DNA of 64,000 nt, taken from Gillisella taibaishanensis (lineage in GTDB: Bacteria > Pseudomonadota > Alphaproteobacteria > Rhizobiales > Rhizobiaceae). The stretch spans positions 310,001 to 374,000 of the forward strand of contig NZ_MKIN01000027.1 of the NCBI RefSeq assembly GCF_001938985.1, written 5' to 3'. This document shows positions 36,045 to 44,463 of the stretch, piece after piece (the first letter of the stretch is position 1; each line of letters begins with the position of its first letter). A program made the position numbers and the translations under genes. The notes under the pieces are model-generated. The model saw nothing but the letters and a program-made list of their open reading frames with translations, was not told the DNA's origin and did no database searches.

Positions 36045-36076
36045 AGAACGCCGCGTTCCCGCGAACGCGGCGTTCT
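36045..36076 (+). terminator. Terminator of the RND operon
   Basis: AGAACGCCGCGTTC / GAACGCGGCGTTCT, 14-bp perfect arms, 4-base loop, then TGCGTTTG; 60 bp after the stop of the small membrane protein. Confidence 0.8.
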
Positions 36077-36266
36077 TGCGTTTGCCGGCTATCGGCAAGG
36101 CGACCATGTTACAAAATCGTTTCTTGCATCGCGGTGCCGCCTGTGTCATCAGGCCACCGCTGCGCTGACACGGGTTTCGACCTCGGCGCTATCAATTGAT
36201 CCTGTCACCACGCCGCCACAGGCGCGCCACCACCGGCAAACTCACGCAGATTGGGGAGAACCAGCC

Positions 36267-37559
36267 ATGGCTAAAGCGCTCGGGCTCGATTTCGGCACGA
36301 CCAATACCGTCCTCGCGCAGGCGGTCGACGCCTCGACGACGCAGTCGGTGCAATTCACCTCGGCAGCAGGGACCGCAGACAGCATGCGCACGGCGCTGTC
36401 TTTCATGAAGGACCCGCAGCTTGGCGCCCGCGCGCTGAAGGTGGAGGCCGGCCATGCCGCGATCCGGCAATTCATCGACAACCCCGGCGATTGCCGCTTC
36501 TTGCAGTCGATCAAGACCTTCGCCGCCTCGCCGCTGTTCCAGGGCACATTGGTGCATGCGCGCCGCTTCCAGTTCGAAGACCTTATGGAGGTGTTCCTGA
36601 AGCGACTAGAAAGCTACGCCGGTGACGGCTGGCCCGGCCATGCCGGCCGCATCGTTGCCGGACGACCGGTGCATTTCGCCGGCGCGTCGCCCGATCCCGA
36701 GCTTGCCATGCGCCGCTACAATGACGCGCTGAACCGCATGGGCTTTCCGGAAATCCACTATGTCTATGAGCCTGTCGCAGCCGCCTTCTATTTCGCCCAG
36801 CATCTGACCAGCGATGCGACCGTGCTGGTCGCCGATTTCGGCGGCGGCACCACAGACTATTCGCTGATCCGCTTCGAGCGGCGGGCTGGCGTGCTGTCGG
36901 CGCATCCGGTCGGCTATTCCGGCGTGGGCATTGCCGGCGATCAGTTCGACGCACGCATCATCGAGCATCTGGTGGCGCCTGAAATCGGCAAAGGCAGCCA
37001 GTTCAAGAGCTTCGACAAGGTTCTCGACATCCCCAGCAATTACTACACCAGCTTTTCGCGCTGGAACCAATTGTCGGTATTCAAGTCGTCGAAGGAATTT
37101 GCCGACCTCAAGCAGTTGGTGCGCCAGAGCCTCGACCCAGACAAGCTGGAATTGTTCATCGATCTCGTCGAGCATGACGAAGGATACCCGCTCTATCAGG
37201 CCGTCTCCTCGACCAAGATGGCCCTGTCATCGGCCGAAGAAGCCGAGTTCAACTTCTCGCCGCTGGGCGCAGCCGGTCGCAAGACGGTGAAGCGCCAGGA
37301 TTTCGAGAGCTGGATCGCCGACGACCTCGCCCGCATGGAAGCTGCACTTGACGATGTGCTGACACGAACCGGCACCGAGGCATCGACGGTGGATAAAGTG
37401 TTCCTGACCGGCGGCACCTCTTTCGTGCCTGCGGTACGGCGAATATTTGCCGAGCGCTTTGGCACGGAGCGGATCGAAAGCGGCGGCGAAATGGTGTCGA
37501 TCGCCCATGGTCTGGCCCTGATCGGCGACCGCGACGACATTGACCTGTGGACGGCGTGA
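36267..37559 (+). CDS. Hsp70-like ATPase (YegD type)
   Basis: A 430-residue protein containing only the Hsp70/actin-like ATPase domain. N-terminal phosphate-1 motif LGLDFGTTNTVLA, EPVAAAFYFAQ (connect-1 region), phosphate-2 VLVADFGGGTTDYSLIRF, and the adenosine region VFLTGGTSFVPAVRRIFAERFG. There is no substrate-binding domain or C-terminal lid, as in YegD of E. coli. No DnaJ or GrpE gene is near. It should be cytoplasmic; the family has no settled function. The ribosome site is GGGGAG before ATG 36267. The next gene begins 75 bp later in the same direction. Confidence 0.9.
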   Translation: MAKALGLDFGTTNTVLAQAVDASTTQSVQFTSAAGTADSMRTALSFMKDPQLGARALKVEAGHAAIRQFIDNPGDCRFLQSIKTFAASPLFQGTLVHARRFQFEDLMEVFLKRLESYAGDGWPGHAGRIVAGRPVHFAGASPDPELAMRRYNDALNRMGFPEIHYVYEPVAAAFYFAQHLTSDATVLVADFGGGTTDYSLIRFERRAGVLSAHPVGYSGVGIAGDQFDARIIEHLVAPEIGKGSQFKSFDKVLDIPSNYYTSFSRWNQLSVFKSSKEFADLKQLVRQSLDPDKLELFIDLVEHDEGYPLYQAVSSTKMALSSAEEAEFNFSPLGAAGRKTVKRQDFESWIADDLARMEAALDDVLTRTGTEASTVDKVFLTGGTSFVPAVRRIFAERFGTERIESGGEMVSIAHGLALIGDRDDIDLWTA

Positions 37560-37633
37560 CACGAAACACCTTTGCGCAAATCAGGCCATGCTTTGCTGTT
37601 CCTTTCGGCGGCGCGCTTGGCTAACATAGACCC

Positions 37634-38524
37634 ATGATCCCTGCCGAGCAGATGACACCAGCCGAACTCGCTGCCCTTCTGGCTTTCCATGCCGAAGCCG
37701 GGGTGGAATGGCTCGTGGAAGACGACCCGGTCGACCGGATCGCTCAGTTTGCCGCCGAACGTCAGGCACGCGCTCGGCCCTCCGTACAGCAGGCGCCGCA
37801 GGTTCAAACCGGACCGCCAGCAACGAGCGGCGCGTCGGGAACCGGCGATATCCGCGACCGCGCAAGCCCGCAGCAGAAGCTGCAGCCCGCTTTGCGCTCG
37901 CCGACGGCACCGCTTGCCATTCCCGACGATACCGCGATCAGCGACGCCCGCTTCGCCGCTGAAAGCGCCCGGTCGCTCGAAGAATTGAAGACCGCGCTCG
38001 AAGGCTTCTCGGGTTGCAATCTGAAAGCCAGCGCTCGGTCGACGATCTTTGCGCAAGGCCCGGCCCAGAGCGGCATCATGGTTATCGGCCCTATCCCGTC
38101 TGCTGACGACGATCGGGAGGGGCTCGCCTTTTCCGGCCGCAGCGGCGCACTATTGGACCGAATGCTCTCGGCCATCGGGCTTTCGCGTGAGGCGCTGGTG
38201 CTGACCACGGCCATTCCATGGCGCGGTCCTGGCGACCGTATGCCAACGCCGGCCGAGGCGGCAATCTGCCGACCCTTTATCGAACGGCAGATTGCCCTGA
38301 TCGAGCCGAAGGCCGTGCTGCTGCTCGGCAATTTCACCGCCCGTTTCTTCTTCGGCGGCACAGGCACGATCCATGCCTTGCGCGGCGCCTGGCGCGACGT
38401 GGCCGCCGGTGGCCAGACCATCCCCGCTATCGCCACCTTCCACCCGCAGGATCTGCTGCAAGCCCCGGCCACAAAGGCGCTCGCCTGGCGCGATCTTCTG
38501 TCTTTCCAGCAACGCCTGCTGTAA
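37634..38524 (+). CDS. Uracil-DNA-glycosylase-superfamily protein, degenerate
   Basis: A 296-residue protein with a low-complexity, Gln/Pro/Ala-rich N-terminal 110 residues and a UDG-superfamily domain of the family-4 (SPO1-related) type. The core is recognisable: FSGRSGALLDRML, AIPWRGPGDRMPTPAEAAICRPF, LLLGNFTARFFFGG and FHPQDLLQAP (H270). However, only two cysteines exist (C128 and C212) where family 4 uses four for the 4Fe-4S cluster, and motif 1 reads GPIPSADDD instead of GEAPGADED. It may be a repurposed or inactive enzyme, or a UDG-like DNA-binding protein. The neighbouring Hsp70-like gene does not help. Confidence 0.8.
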   Translation: MIPAEQMTPAELAALLAFHAEAGVEWLVEDDPVDRIAQFAAERQARARPSVQQAPQVQTGPPATSGASGTGDIRDRASPQQKLQPALRSPTAPLAIPDDTAISDARFAAESARSLEELKTALEGFSGCNLKASARSTIFAQGPAQSGIMVIGPIPSADDDREGLAFSGRSGALLDRMLSAIGLSREALVLTTAIPWRGPGDRMPTPAEAAICRPFIERQIALIEPKAVLLLGNFTARFFFGGTGTIHALRGAWRDVAAGGQTIPAIATFHPQDLLQAPATKALAWRDLLSFQQRLL

Positions 38525-38589
38525 ACACCAGATCCGCACCCATGCAGCAATCGCATGGCAGTCATCAGCTAAGATCGATTGAATATTTT

Positions 38590-38606
38590 ATATTGCAGCG
38601 CAATAT
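38590..38606. promoter_or_regulatory. Palindrome upstream of the small ORF pair
   Basis: ATATTGC-AGC-GCAATAT, perfect 7-bp arms, starting 43 bp before the first small ORF and directly after an AT-rich TATTTTATA stretch. It looks like an operator placed at a promoter; no regulator is assigned. Confidence 0.5.
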
Positions 38607-38632
38607 GAGGGCGTGGTGAATTGGAGTCGGGC

Positions 38633-38854
38633 ATGAATGGCCGACCTCTGCGCCACAAGTCTTGGGAGGACCTTACAGGAACCAGGACGATGAACCGCAA
38701 TCGCATTACCAAACCGATTCACAGCAATTTCGAAAGCGTGCGTGCGCAGATCCGCGCGCTGCCGCGTCTGCATACCTATTACCGCGTGGGCTACGTTGCC
38801 TGCGAGCAGTTGGCCGCAACAGCTTGGCTCAGACTGGAAAGAGACGCCCGATGA
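38633..38854 (+). CDS. Small basic hypothetical protein
   Basis: A 73-residue basic protein (theoretical gene) without signal peptide or membrane segment: MNGRPLRHKSWEDLTGTRT then MNRNRITKPIHSNFESVRA ... LPRLHTYYRVGYVACEQLAATAWLRLERDAR. GGAG is 6 bases before ATG 38633; ATG 38690 (54 residues), with CAGGA in front, is the alternative. Its stop overlaps the next ORF by ATGA, the usual sign of real coupled genes. A palindrome stands before it. No family recognised. Confidence 0.45.
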   Translation: MNGRPLRHKSWEDLTGTRTMNRNRITKPIHSNFESVRAQIRALPRLHTYYRVGYVACEQLAATAWLRLERDAR

Positions 38855-39000
38855 ACGAAGCCACATCCCGCTCGAACCCTTTGCTGAAGCCGTTCCAGGC
38901 CCTGCGCCAGATCCGCGACGCCGTTGGCGCATCCCGCGATTTCAGCCGTTCCACCACGGCGAATGCCGACGACGCGGCCCTGCGCGCCATCCCCTTCTGA
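38851..39000 (+). CDS. Very small hypothetical protein coupled to the preceding ORF
   Basis: A 49-residue hydrophilic protein (MNEATSRSNPLLKPFQALRQ ... TANADDAALRAIPF). Its ATG overlaps the stop codon of the preceding small gene (ATGA), and GGAAAGAG in the end of that gene can act as ribosome site. Together they make a micro-operon. No homology is recognised; the support is the coupling and the length-matched ribosome site only. Confidence 0.4.
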   Translation: MNEATSRSNPLLKPFQALRQIRDAVGASRDFSRSTTANADDAALRAIPF

Positions 39001-39174
39001 TTGTCTCCTGAGGCTTGACGCTTCGCGGTCCCGAAACTGAAGGCATGACCGGGGCCAAGACCGCGAGAGGGAAGCGTCGAACGTGAGACGCATCAGCACG
39101 TTGATCTCATTTAGGAGGTCGGCGGTTTTTTGCGTTTTGAAATTGCGACCTGACGCCTCTTATTCTACCCAAAA
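39001..39174. other. Structured spacer after the small ORFs
   Basis: Contains a long-range hairpin: GACGCTTCGCGGTC (39017-39030) pairs with GACCGC (39059-39064) and GAAGCGTC (39071-39078) with a 6-base bulge. A second potential stem GGTCG / CGACC (about 39117-39151) with T6 inside lies close to the convergent gene. It may be the 3' end of the small-ORF transcript or a small RNA. Confidence 0.4.
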
Positions 39175-40125
39175 TCAGGCCGAACAACCAACCGCAATCT
39201 GTTCTGTCTCGAACCCGGTTGATTCGCAGGATACGATCAGCCCAAGTTCGCGCTCGAATACAGCGTCCAGCACCGCCGACTTGCGTGCAAGCCAAGCGAG
39301 ATAATCCAGTAGAAACGTTTCGGCCAGCTCGATGCGGCTGGCGCGACCTTGGCCGGTGCGACGAATGCAGCCCTGATCTTCGGCCCGCTTCAAAGCTCGC
39401 TGCAAATGAGTACGCGACATGACGAAGCGTTCGGCCATGGCGGGAATATCGACAATGCCGAGGTCATAGAAGCCATCAGTCAGTGGCGCCTGCATCGTCA
39501 ATTCGACGAAACGGTCCATGACAAGCGCGCCGCTTTCCGTCCACTGAAACAGGCCGATGCGCTCATCTGGTTCGCGCCAGGCATGGTCGTCGATGCATTG
39601 CCGCGCAAAATCAGGCTGCACCAGCAGCAGCAATTCGGGATGCTGCAGGAATTGCGCAAGCCTGCAACCATCGTCGACATAATCCAGCGAGGCAAGATTG
39701 GCAGCAAACCAGTGCTGCATCGCCTGAACGCTGTTCTCCACCAGTTCAAAACTGCGCGGACGCTTGCGGCTTTGCGGATGCAGCCTGATGAAGCGGTAGC
39801 TCAACATCTGATCGACATAGGTCAGCACCGTATTGCGGCTGGCGACGCCCATGCCGCAGATCCAGTCCGTCAGGGCGCTCGCTGTCAGCCCTGCCCCCGT
39901 GCATCGTCCTGTCGCGTGATCGGCAAACAAAGCGAAGGCAGCGTGGGTCATCATCCATCGTTGATGCGACACCAGTGCCCGCGCCAGCCGCGGCGTCTCG
40001 TCGAATTGGCCGCCCAGCTGTCCGGCCATTGTGGCCATTGCCTCGGCAAAGCGCCGGGAAGTTGCGAGCGTTGCGACGGAAAGCGCCATAGGCAGATCCA
40101 CGATCAGATTTACATAATTGAGCAA
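39175..40125 (-). CDS. Unknown protein with winged-helix-like segments
   Basis: A 316-residue cytoplasmic protein without a recognised family name. Two stretches look like helix-turn-helix units: residues about 80-115 (LTASALTDWICGMGVASRNTVLTYVDQML, followed by basic QSRKRPRS) and about 225-265 (DIPAMAERFVMSRTHLQRALKRAEDQGCIRRTGQGRASRIE), the latter with a typical wing. This suggests a DNA-binding regulator with two winged helices. No good ribosome site precedes ATG 40125; ATG 40089 (MALSVATLATS) is an alternative start. It is divergent from an MFS gene across 428 bp, so it may control that gene. Confidence 0.6.
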   Translation of the reverse strand: MLNYVNLIVDLPMALSVATLATSRRFAEAMATMAGQLGGQFDETPRLARALVSHQRWMMTHAAFALFADHATGRCTGAGLTASALTDWICGMGVASRNTVLTYVDQMLSYRFIRLHPQSRKRPRSFELVENSVQAMQHWFAANLASLDYVDDGCRLAQFLQHPELLLLVQPDFARQCIDDHAWREPDERIGLFQWTESGALVMDRFVELTMQAPLTDGFYDLGIVDIPAMAERFVMSRTHLQRALKRAEDQGCIRRTGQGRASRIELAETFLLDYLAWLARKSAVLDAVFERELGLIVSCESTGFETEQIAVGCSA

Positions 40126-40553
40126 AGTAGCAAAAAGCTATACAAGACAACCGGAACGGACGATTGCACCGGTTTCTCGTATACCACAGCAATAGAAGCA
40201 AACTGTTCCGCAATCAATTCTTTTGAGAAAAAATTTTTAAACGCAACAATACAGTCCTGCGGCTGTTTCAGAGAAATCGTTTTCAACCCAGGACAGTGAA
40301 ATAGTGTTGAAAGCAGTAAAACAGCAATTGAAGCTGTAAAGCGGTAGCGCCGAAAGCGACATCGCACAACAGAAACCATCGCTGCGAACGCTTACCTTGC
40401 ACCGCAACTCGAGGGCGTTCTATATGCGGCTGCGATGCCGCAGACAGGATGTCGTCACCTGTCATATTCACGGCATAATTGCTGACGTAGATCAGGCTCG
40501 GTCAAGCGGCCTGTCCGACACCTTTTTAACAGCGGCCGTGCCGCAGCGGACTT
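40126..40553. other. 428-bp AT-rich divergent control region
   Basis: Lies between the winged-helix-like gene and an MFS gene. The part 40130-40330 is clearly AT-rich relative to the window. It has recurring elements of the form CAGTAAAACAGC, AAGCTGTAAAGC and ATACAGTCCTGC, which could be regulator half-sites. No gene is seen. Confidence 0.35.
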
Positions 40554-41801
40554 ATGATGATTGCCAGTCTCGCCTCCATCGGCGCCCTCATGCTATCGAC
40601 CCTGCTGATGATGGCGGGATTCGGGCTGATGAACTACATGCTGCCGATCCGTGCGGTGGCTGAAGGCTGGTCGACCTTCACCATTTCCGTGATTGCGACG
40701 GGCTACACGTTCGGCTTCACCACATCCTGCGTGGTCACCCCTCGGCTGGTGCAGAAGGTCGGGCATGTCCGGGTATTCTCGGCGCTGATCACGCTTTTGA
40801 CGATGTCGATCCTGCTTTGCGCCATCGTTGTCGACTGGCGGGCCTGGATCCTGTTTCGCGCTATTGCTGGCTTTGCCATTGCTGGCAGCTATCTGATCAT
40901 CGAAAGCTGGCTGAACGAGCGCAGCAACAACGAAAACCGCGGCGGCCTGTTTTCCATCTACATGATTTCCTGCCTGGTCGGCTCGATCGGCGGCCAGTAT
41001 ATCGTGCCACTTGGCGATCCGAGCCAGGTGACGCTGTTTGTGATCTGTGGACTAATCTTTTCCGCCGCCTTGTTTCCGACGGCGCTGTCCAGCGCCCAGT
41101 CGCCAGCGCCGCTCGCCCAGGCCCGGTTCGACCTGAAGAAACTCTACGTGCGATCGCCGATTGCCTTCGTCGGTTCACTGTTATCAGGCGCGCTGTCGGG
41201 TACCTGGAGCAGCCTTGGCGCGGTCTACAGCCAGCGGGTCGGTTTATCGACGGCTGAAGGCGCAACGTTTCTCGCGGCCGTTTTGGCTGGCGGCGCGCTC
41301 GCCCAGATCCCGCTCGGTCGGCTGTCCGACCGGATGGACCGCCGCCGGGTGATGGTCGGCGCCGGCCTGTTCGGCGTGCTCTGCTGCGTCGTGATGATTA
41401 TGCTCGGCGGCCTGTCGCCGCTGGCGCTTTATATTTGCGGCTTCTCCGTCGGCACGGTGCTTTATCCGGTTTATTCCCTCAATGTCGCCCATGCCAATGA
41501 CCTGGCCGATCCCGACGAATATGTGACAATTTCAAGCGCCATCATGATCCTCTACGGGTTTGGAACGGTGACAGGACCGCTCGTAACCGGGGCGATCATG
41601 GAAGAACTTGGACCGAACGGGCTTCTGGTCAGCCTGGCCATCAGCTTCTTCCTCTACGCTAGCTATGCCGGCTGGCGAATGTGCAAGCGCAGCGCTACAC
41701 CCGGCCAGGTGCCGGGCCAGGATGGCAAGACCGAATTCCAGGCCTCCTCACTGCCCATGCAGGGCACTGAGGCTGCGTCTTCGAAGATCGCCGATATCTG
41801 A
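40554..41801 (+). CDS. MFS transporter, YcaD-like
   Basis: A 415-residue major facilitator with 12 helices. Features: LPIRAVAEGWSTFTISVIATGYTFGF in helix 1-2, SYLIIESWLNERSNNENRG after helix 4 and LGRLSDRMDRRRVMVGAGLFG in the central loop, typical of the YcaD/UMF2 type group. The C-terminal 40 residues are polar and probably cytoplasmic. Two ATG codons in tandem (40554 and 40557) are possible starts. It is divergent from the winged-helix-like gene, and convergent, 3 bp apart, with an EamA transporter gene. Substrate unknown. Confidence 0.88.
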   Translation: MMIASLASIGALMLSTLLMMAGFGLMNYMLPIRAVAEGWSTFTISVIATGYTFGFTTSCVVTPRLVQKVGHVRVFSALITLLTMSILLCAIVVDWRAWILFRAIAGFAIAGSYLIIESWLNERSNNENRGGLFSIYMISCLVGSIGGQYIVPLGDPSQVTLFVICGLIFSAALFPTALSSAQSPAPLAQARFDLKKLYVRSPIAFVGSLLSGALSGTWSSLGAVYSQRVGLSTAEGATFLAAVLAGGALAQIPLGRLSDRMDRRRVMVGAGLFGVLCCVVMIMLGGLSPLALYICGFSVGTVLYPVYSLNVAHANDLADPDEYVTISSAIMILYGFGTVTGPLVTGAIMEELGPNGLLVSLAISFFLYASYAGWRMCKRSATPGQVPGQDGKTEFQASSLPMQGTEAASSKIADI

Positions 41802-41804
41802 CGA

Positions 41805-42746
41805 TTAGCCAGCTGGAAGCGAAGCCTTGCGCGCAGCACGGCGTTCAAGGCCCAGTTGATGCTCACGCAGAATGATGAAGATGCCGGCACCGGCCACGAT
41901 GACGGTTCCAACCAGCGTATGCACGCTTGGAAGATCGCCAAACAGATAATAGCCGATCAGTGAGCCAAACAGGATCGAGGTGTATTCGAAAGGGGCAATC
42001 GTGGAGATATCGGCGTGGCGATAGCTTTCGGTGAGCAGGATTTGGGCAAGGCCGCCGCAGATGCCGGCAAAGGCAAGCAGGGCAAGTTGGACAGATGTCA
42101 GGTCGTTCCAGCCGAAGGGCAGGCTGAGCAGCGAGACCAAAGAAGCGATGATCGAAAAATAGAGGACGATGGTCGCGGTCTTTTCCTCCTGCACCAACTG
42201 GCGCACCTGCAGCATGGCGCCTGCTCCCAGCGCCGCCGAGGCCAGCACAGCAAGCGCGCCGATCCCAGCGGAGGAGCCATAATCCCCGCCCTGCAGCAGG
42301 GTCAGTTTCGGCCATGAAATGATCACCACGCCGACAAGGCCAATGGCGACCGCCGACCAGCGATAGAGCCGGACCGTTTCGCGCAGGAAGATGGCGGCAA
42401 ACATGACCGCAATCAGCGGCATGGCATAGCCGATGGCGATGGCATCAGGCATCGGCAGATGCACCAAGCCGTAGAAGCCGCAGGCCATGGCGGTGATGCC
42501 GATAAGGCCGCGCTTGACGTGGCCAAAGACATTGGCCGTCTTCAATCCCGTCCTGAGTTGGCCGAGATAGGCGAGATAGCCCAAAATAGGCAACAATGCG
42601 AAGGCAGAACGATAGAAGGTAATCTGCCCGGCAGGGACATCGTCTCCGGCCAGTTTGATCGCCGTTTGCATGGCGACGAAGACGGTGACCGAGGCCATCT
42701 TGAACAGAATGCCTCTGATCGGGCCGACCGATATCTCACTGTCCAT
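41805..42746 (-). CDS. EamA-family transporter
   Basis: A 313-residue, ten-helix DMT superfamily transporter with two EamA repeats (first repeat from RGILFKMASVTVFVAMQTAIKLAGDDVPAGQITFYRS; second from GALAVLASAALGAGAMLQVRQLVQEE). The opening resembles the rhizobial riboflavin transporter RibN and related proteins, but the substrate is not certain. ATG 42746 (MDSEISVGPIRG) is chosen; the open frame continues 61 codons upstream with no membrane or signal content. The gene converges on the YcaD-like MFS gene. Confidence 0.85.
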   Translation of the reverse strand: MDSEISVGPIRGILFKMASVTVFVAMQTAIKLAGDDVPAGQITFYRSAFALLPILGYLAYLGQLRTGLKTANVFGHVKRGLIGITAMACGFYGLVHLPMPDAIAIGYAMPLIAVMFAAIFLRETVRLYRWSAVAIGLVGVVIISWPKLTLLQGGDYGSSAGIGALAVLASAALGAGAMLQVRQLVQEEKTATIVLYFSIIASLVSLLSLPFGWNDLTSVQLALLAFAGICGGLAQILLTESYRHADISTIAPFEYTSILFGSLIGYYLFGDLPSVHTLVGTVIVAGAGIFIILREHQLGLERRAARKASLPAG

Positions 42747-43166
42747 GGCAGAAAACTCATGATGGCCGCCACTGTCGCGGGCGGATAGCTGCTGAAGATG
42801 GGAAGGTGGCGCGCGCGGGCACCTGATGTTTGGAACCTCACAATTGCCGATTCGATCCGGCCACGCAAGCATAGGCCCAAAAAAGGTTGGCATGTATCTT
42901 GCATTTTTATTGGCCGACAGGGAGATCACCCCACGCAGATACTGTCGCTCACCAAATCACTTTTTTTTATAAAAATATGTTCTGTTACAAATATTTACGA
43001 AGAATCCGCGTGGTTTTCATCGTCGTTTTCACGACAATAAAACCGTCCCAATTCAAGAATTTCGTTTTATACTTAGTTAACCAAGTCATGCATTAGATTG
43101 TTGCCCGACAGTATATTAAATTTCTCCACACTCGGGTTCTCTGCCCTTGTTTTCAGGATTTTCGCC
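42747..43166. other. 420-bp divergent region upstream of the MCP-like gene
   Basis: The segment 42950-43100 is strongly AT-rich (T8 and several A/T runs) and ends in TTAGTTAACCAAGTCATG, followed by the MCP-like start region. It should contain both divergent promoters. No gene or known operator was recognised. Confidence 0.4.
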
Positions 43167-44279
43167 ATGTCGAATTCTCCCGCAGTTGCTCATAGACATC
43201 GGGTCGTTAATGCCACCCCCCGCTCCATGCGGTTGATCACCGAAAGTATTGGTGGCGATCTCGAGACTTTCAGCATGAACAATACCTTGGTGGTCAAGCA
43301 GATCCGGCTGCTGGCAATCAATGCGCTGATCGAAGCCGCTCGTGCCGGCGATATGGGCAAGGGTTTCGCCGTCGTTGCCAATGAAGTGCAGCGGCTGGCC
43401 CAGAGTGCGGCAGACATCGCCAAGCAGTTTGAAGACAATGTACTGAGCCGCATCCAGCTTGGACGCGCAATGGCCGACGGACTGGTCCAGGAAATGGAAG
43501 GTGTGAGACTTACCGATCTCTGCCTAACGCTGGTGCAGTTTATCGTGCGCAATCTGTTCGAGCGCACCGCAGACGTCCGCTGGTGGGCAACGGATTCGGC
43601 ACTCTGGTCGGCGCTACAAGATCCAAGCGCTGCGAGCTTCGACCACGCCAGCGGGCGCCTCGGGGTGATCAACCGCTTCTACACCGTCTATATCGACCTC
43701 GTCATGACCGACCGGAAGGGACAGGTCGTGGCCTCGGCCAATCCGCGCTATGCAAAGACACTGAAGAACAAGAATTTCTCCGGCGAGAACTGGGTCAAGG
43801 CAGCGGCACGCACGACAAGTGGCGACGATTATATCGTCGACGAAGTCAGGAAAAGCCCCATGCATGAGGATCGGGACGTTCTGGTCTATGCGACAGGCAT
43901 CCGCGAAGGCGGCCGGTCCGACGGCGCATTGCTCGGCACGCTTGGCGTCTATTTCGATTGGCAAGCCCAGGGCCAGGCGATCGTCGAGAAAGAAGCCAAT
44001 CTGCCGCCACATCTCGTTGACAAGACCCAGGTCATGCTGCTCGACGGCGCGATGCGAGTGATTGCCAGCTCCAATCCAAGCCGGATCTATACGCATTTCC
44101 CACTGCACAACAGCAACGGAGCTGCAAAGGGCAGTTATTACGATGACAGCGGCAACATCATCGCATTTGCCAAAACCCTCGGCTACGAGGATTATGATGG
44201 GCTCGGGTGGTACGGTGTGATCATCCAGCAGACCGAAACCGAAGAGGACATCCGCGCCGAATTGCAGATCGTGCCATGA
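43167..44279 (+). CDS. Soluble MCP-like protein with C-terminal Cache domain
   Basis: A 370-residue protein without signal peptide or membrane helix. Residues about 44-77 are the hairpin tip of a methyl-accepting chemotaxis protein (INALIEAARAGDMGKGFAVVANEVQRLAQ), short of the long methylation helices. Residues about 125-360 form a Cache-like sensor domain (RNLFERTADVRWWATDSALW, YTVYIDLVMTDRKGQVVASANP, LGVYFDWQAQ, LLDGAMRVIASSNPSR). The order is opposite to normal MCPs, where the sensor is N-terminal and periplasmic. AGGA is 9 bases before ATG 43167; the TTG start at 43098 is rejected. It may plug into CheA/CheW arrays from the cytoplasm. Confidence 0.75.
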   Translation: MSNSPAVAHRHRVVNATPRSMRLITESIGGDLETFSMNNTLVVKQIRLLAINALIEAARAGDMGKGFAVVANEVQRLAQSAADIAKQFEDNVLSRIQLGRAMADGLVQEMEGVRLTDLCLTLVQFIVRNLFERTADVRWWATDSALWSALQDPSAASFDHASGRLGVINRFYTVYIDLVMTDRKGQVVASANPRYAKTLKNKNFSGENWVKAAARTTSGDDYIVDEVRKSPMHEDRDVLVYATGIREGGRSDGALLGTLGVYFDWQAQGQAIVEKEANLPPHLVDKTQVMLLDGAMRVIASSNPSRIYTHFPLHNSNGAAKGSYYDDSGNIIAFAKTLGYEDYDGLGWYGVIIQQTETEEDIRAELQIVP

Positions 44280-44463
44280 CCTTCGGTGTCGAGCCACACC
44301 AGTCTGTCTGCAACTTGAGTTTGCGGTCGGACCAAGAAAAAACAATAATAGATCGGATTTTAGCAATCGTTCAGAAATTGCTGTCATCATGCCCAGGAAT
44401 TGCGCTGGCCCGTTTCTTTGAAATGCTTGCGTGTAGACGATTTGCCATAGGACGATCATATTG

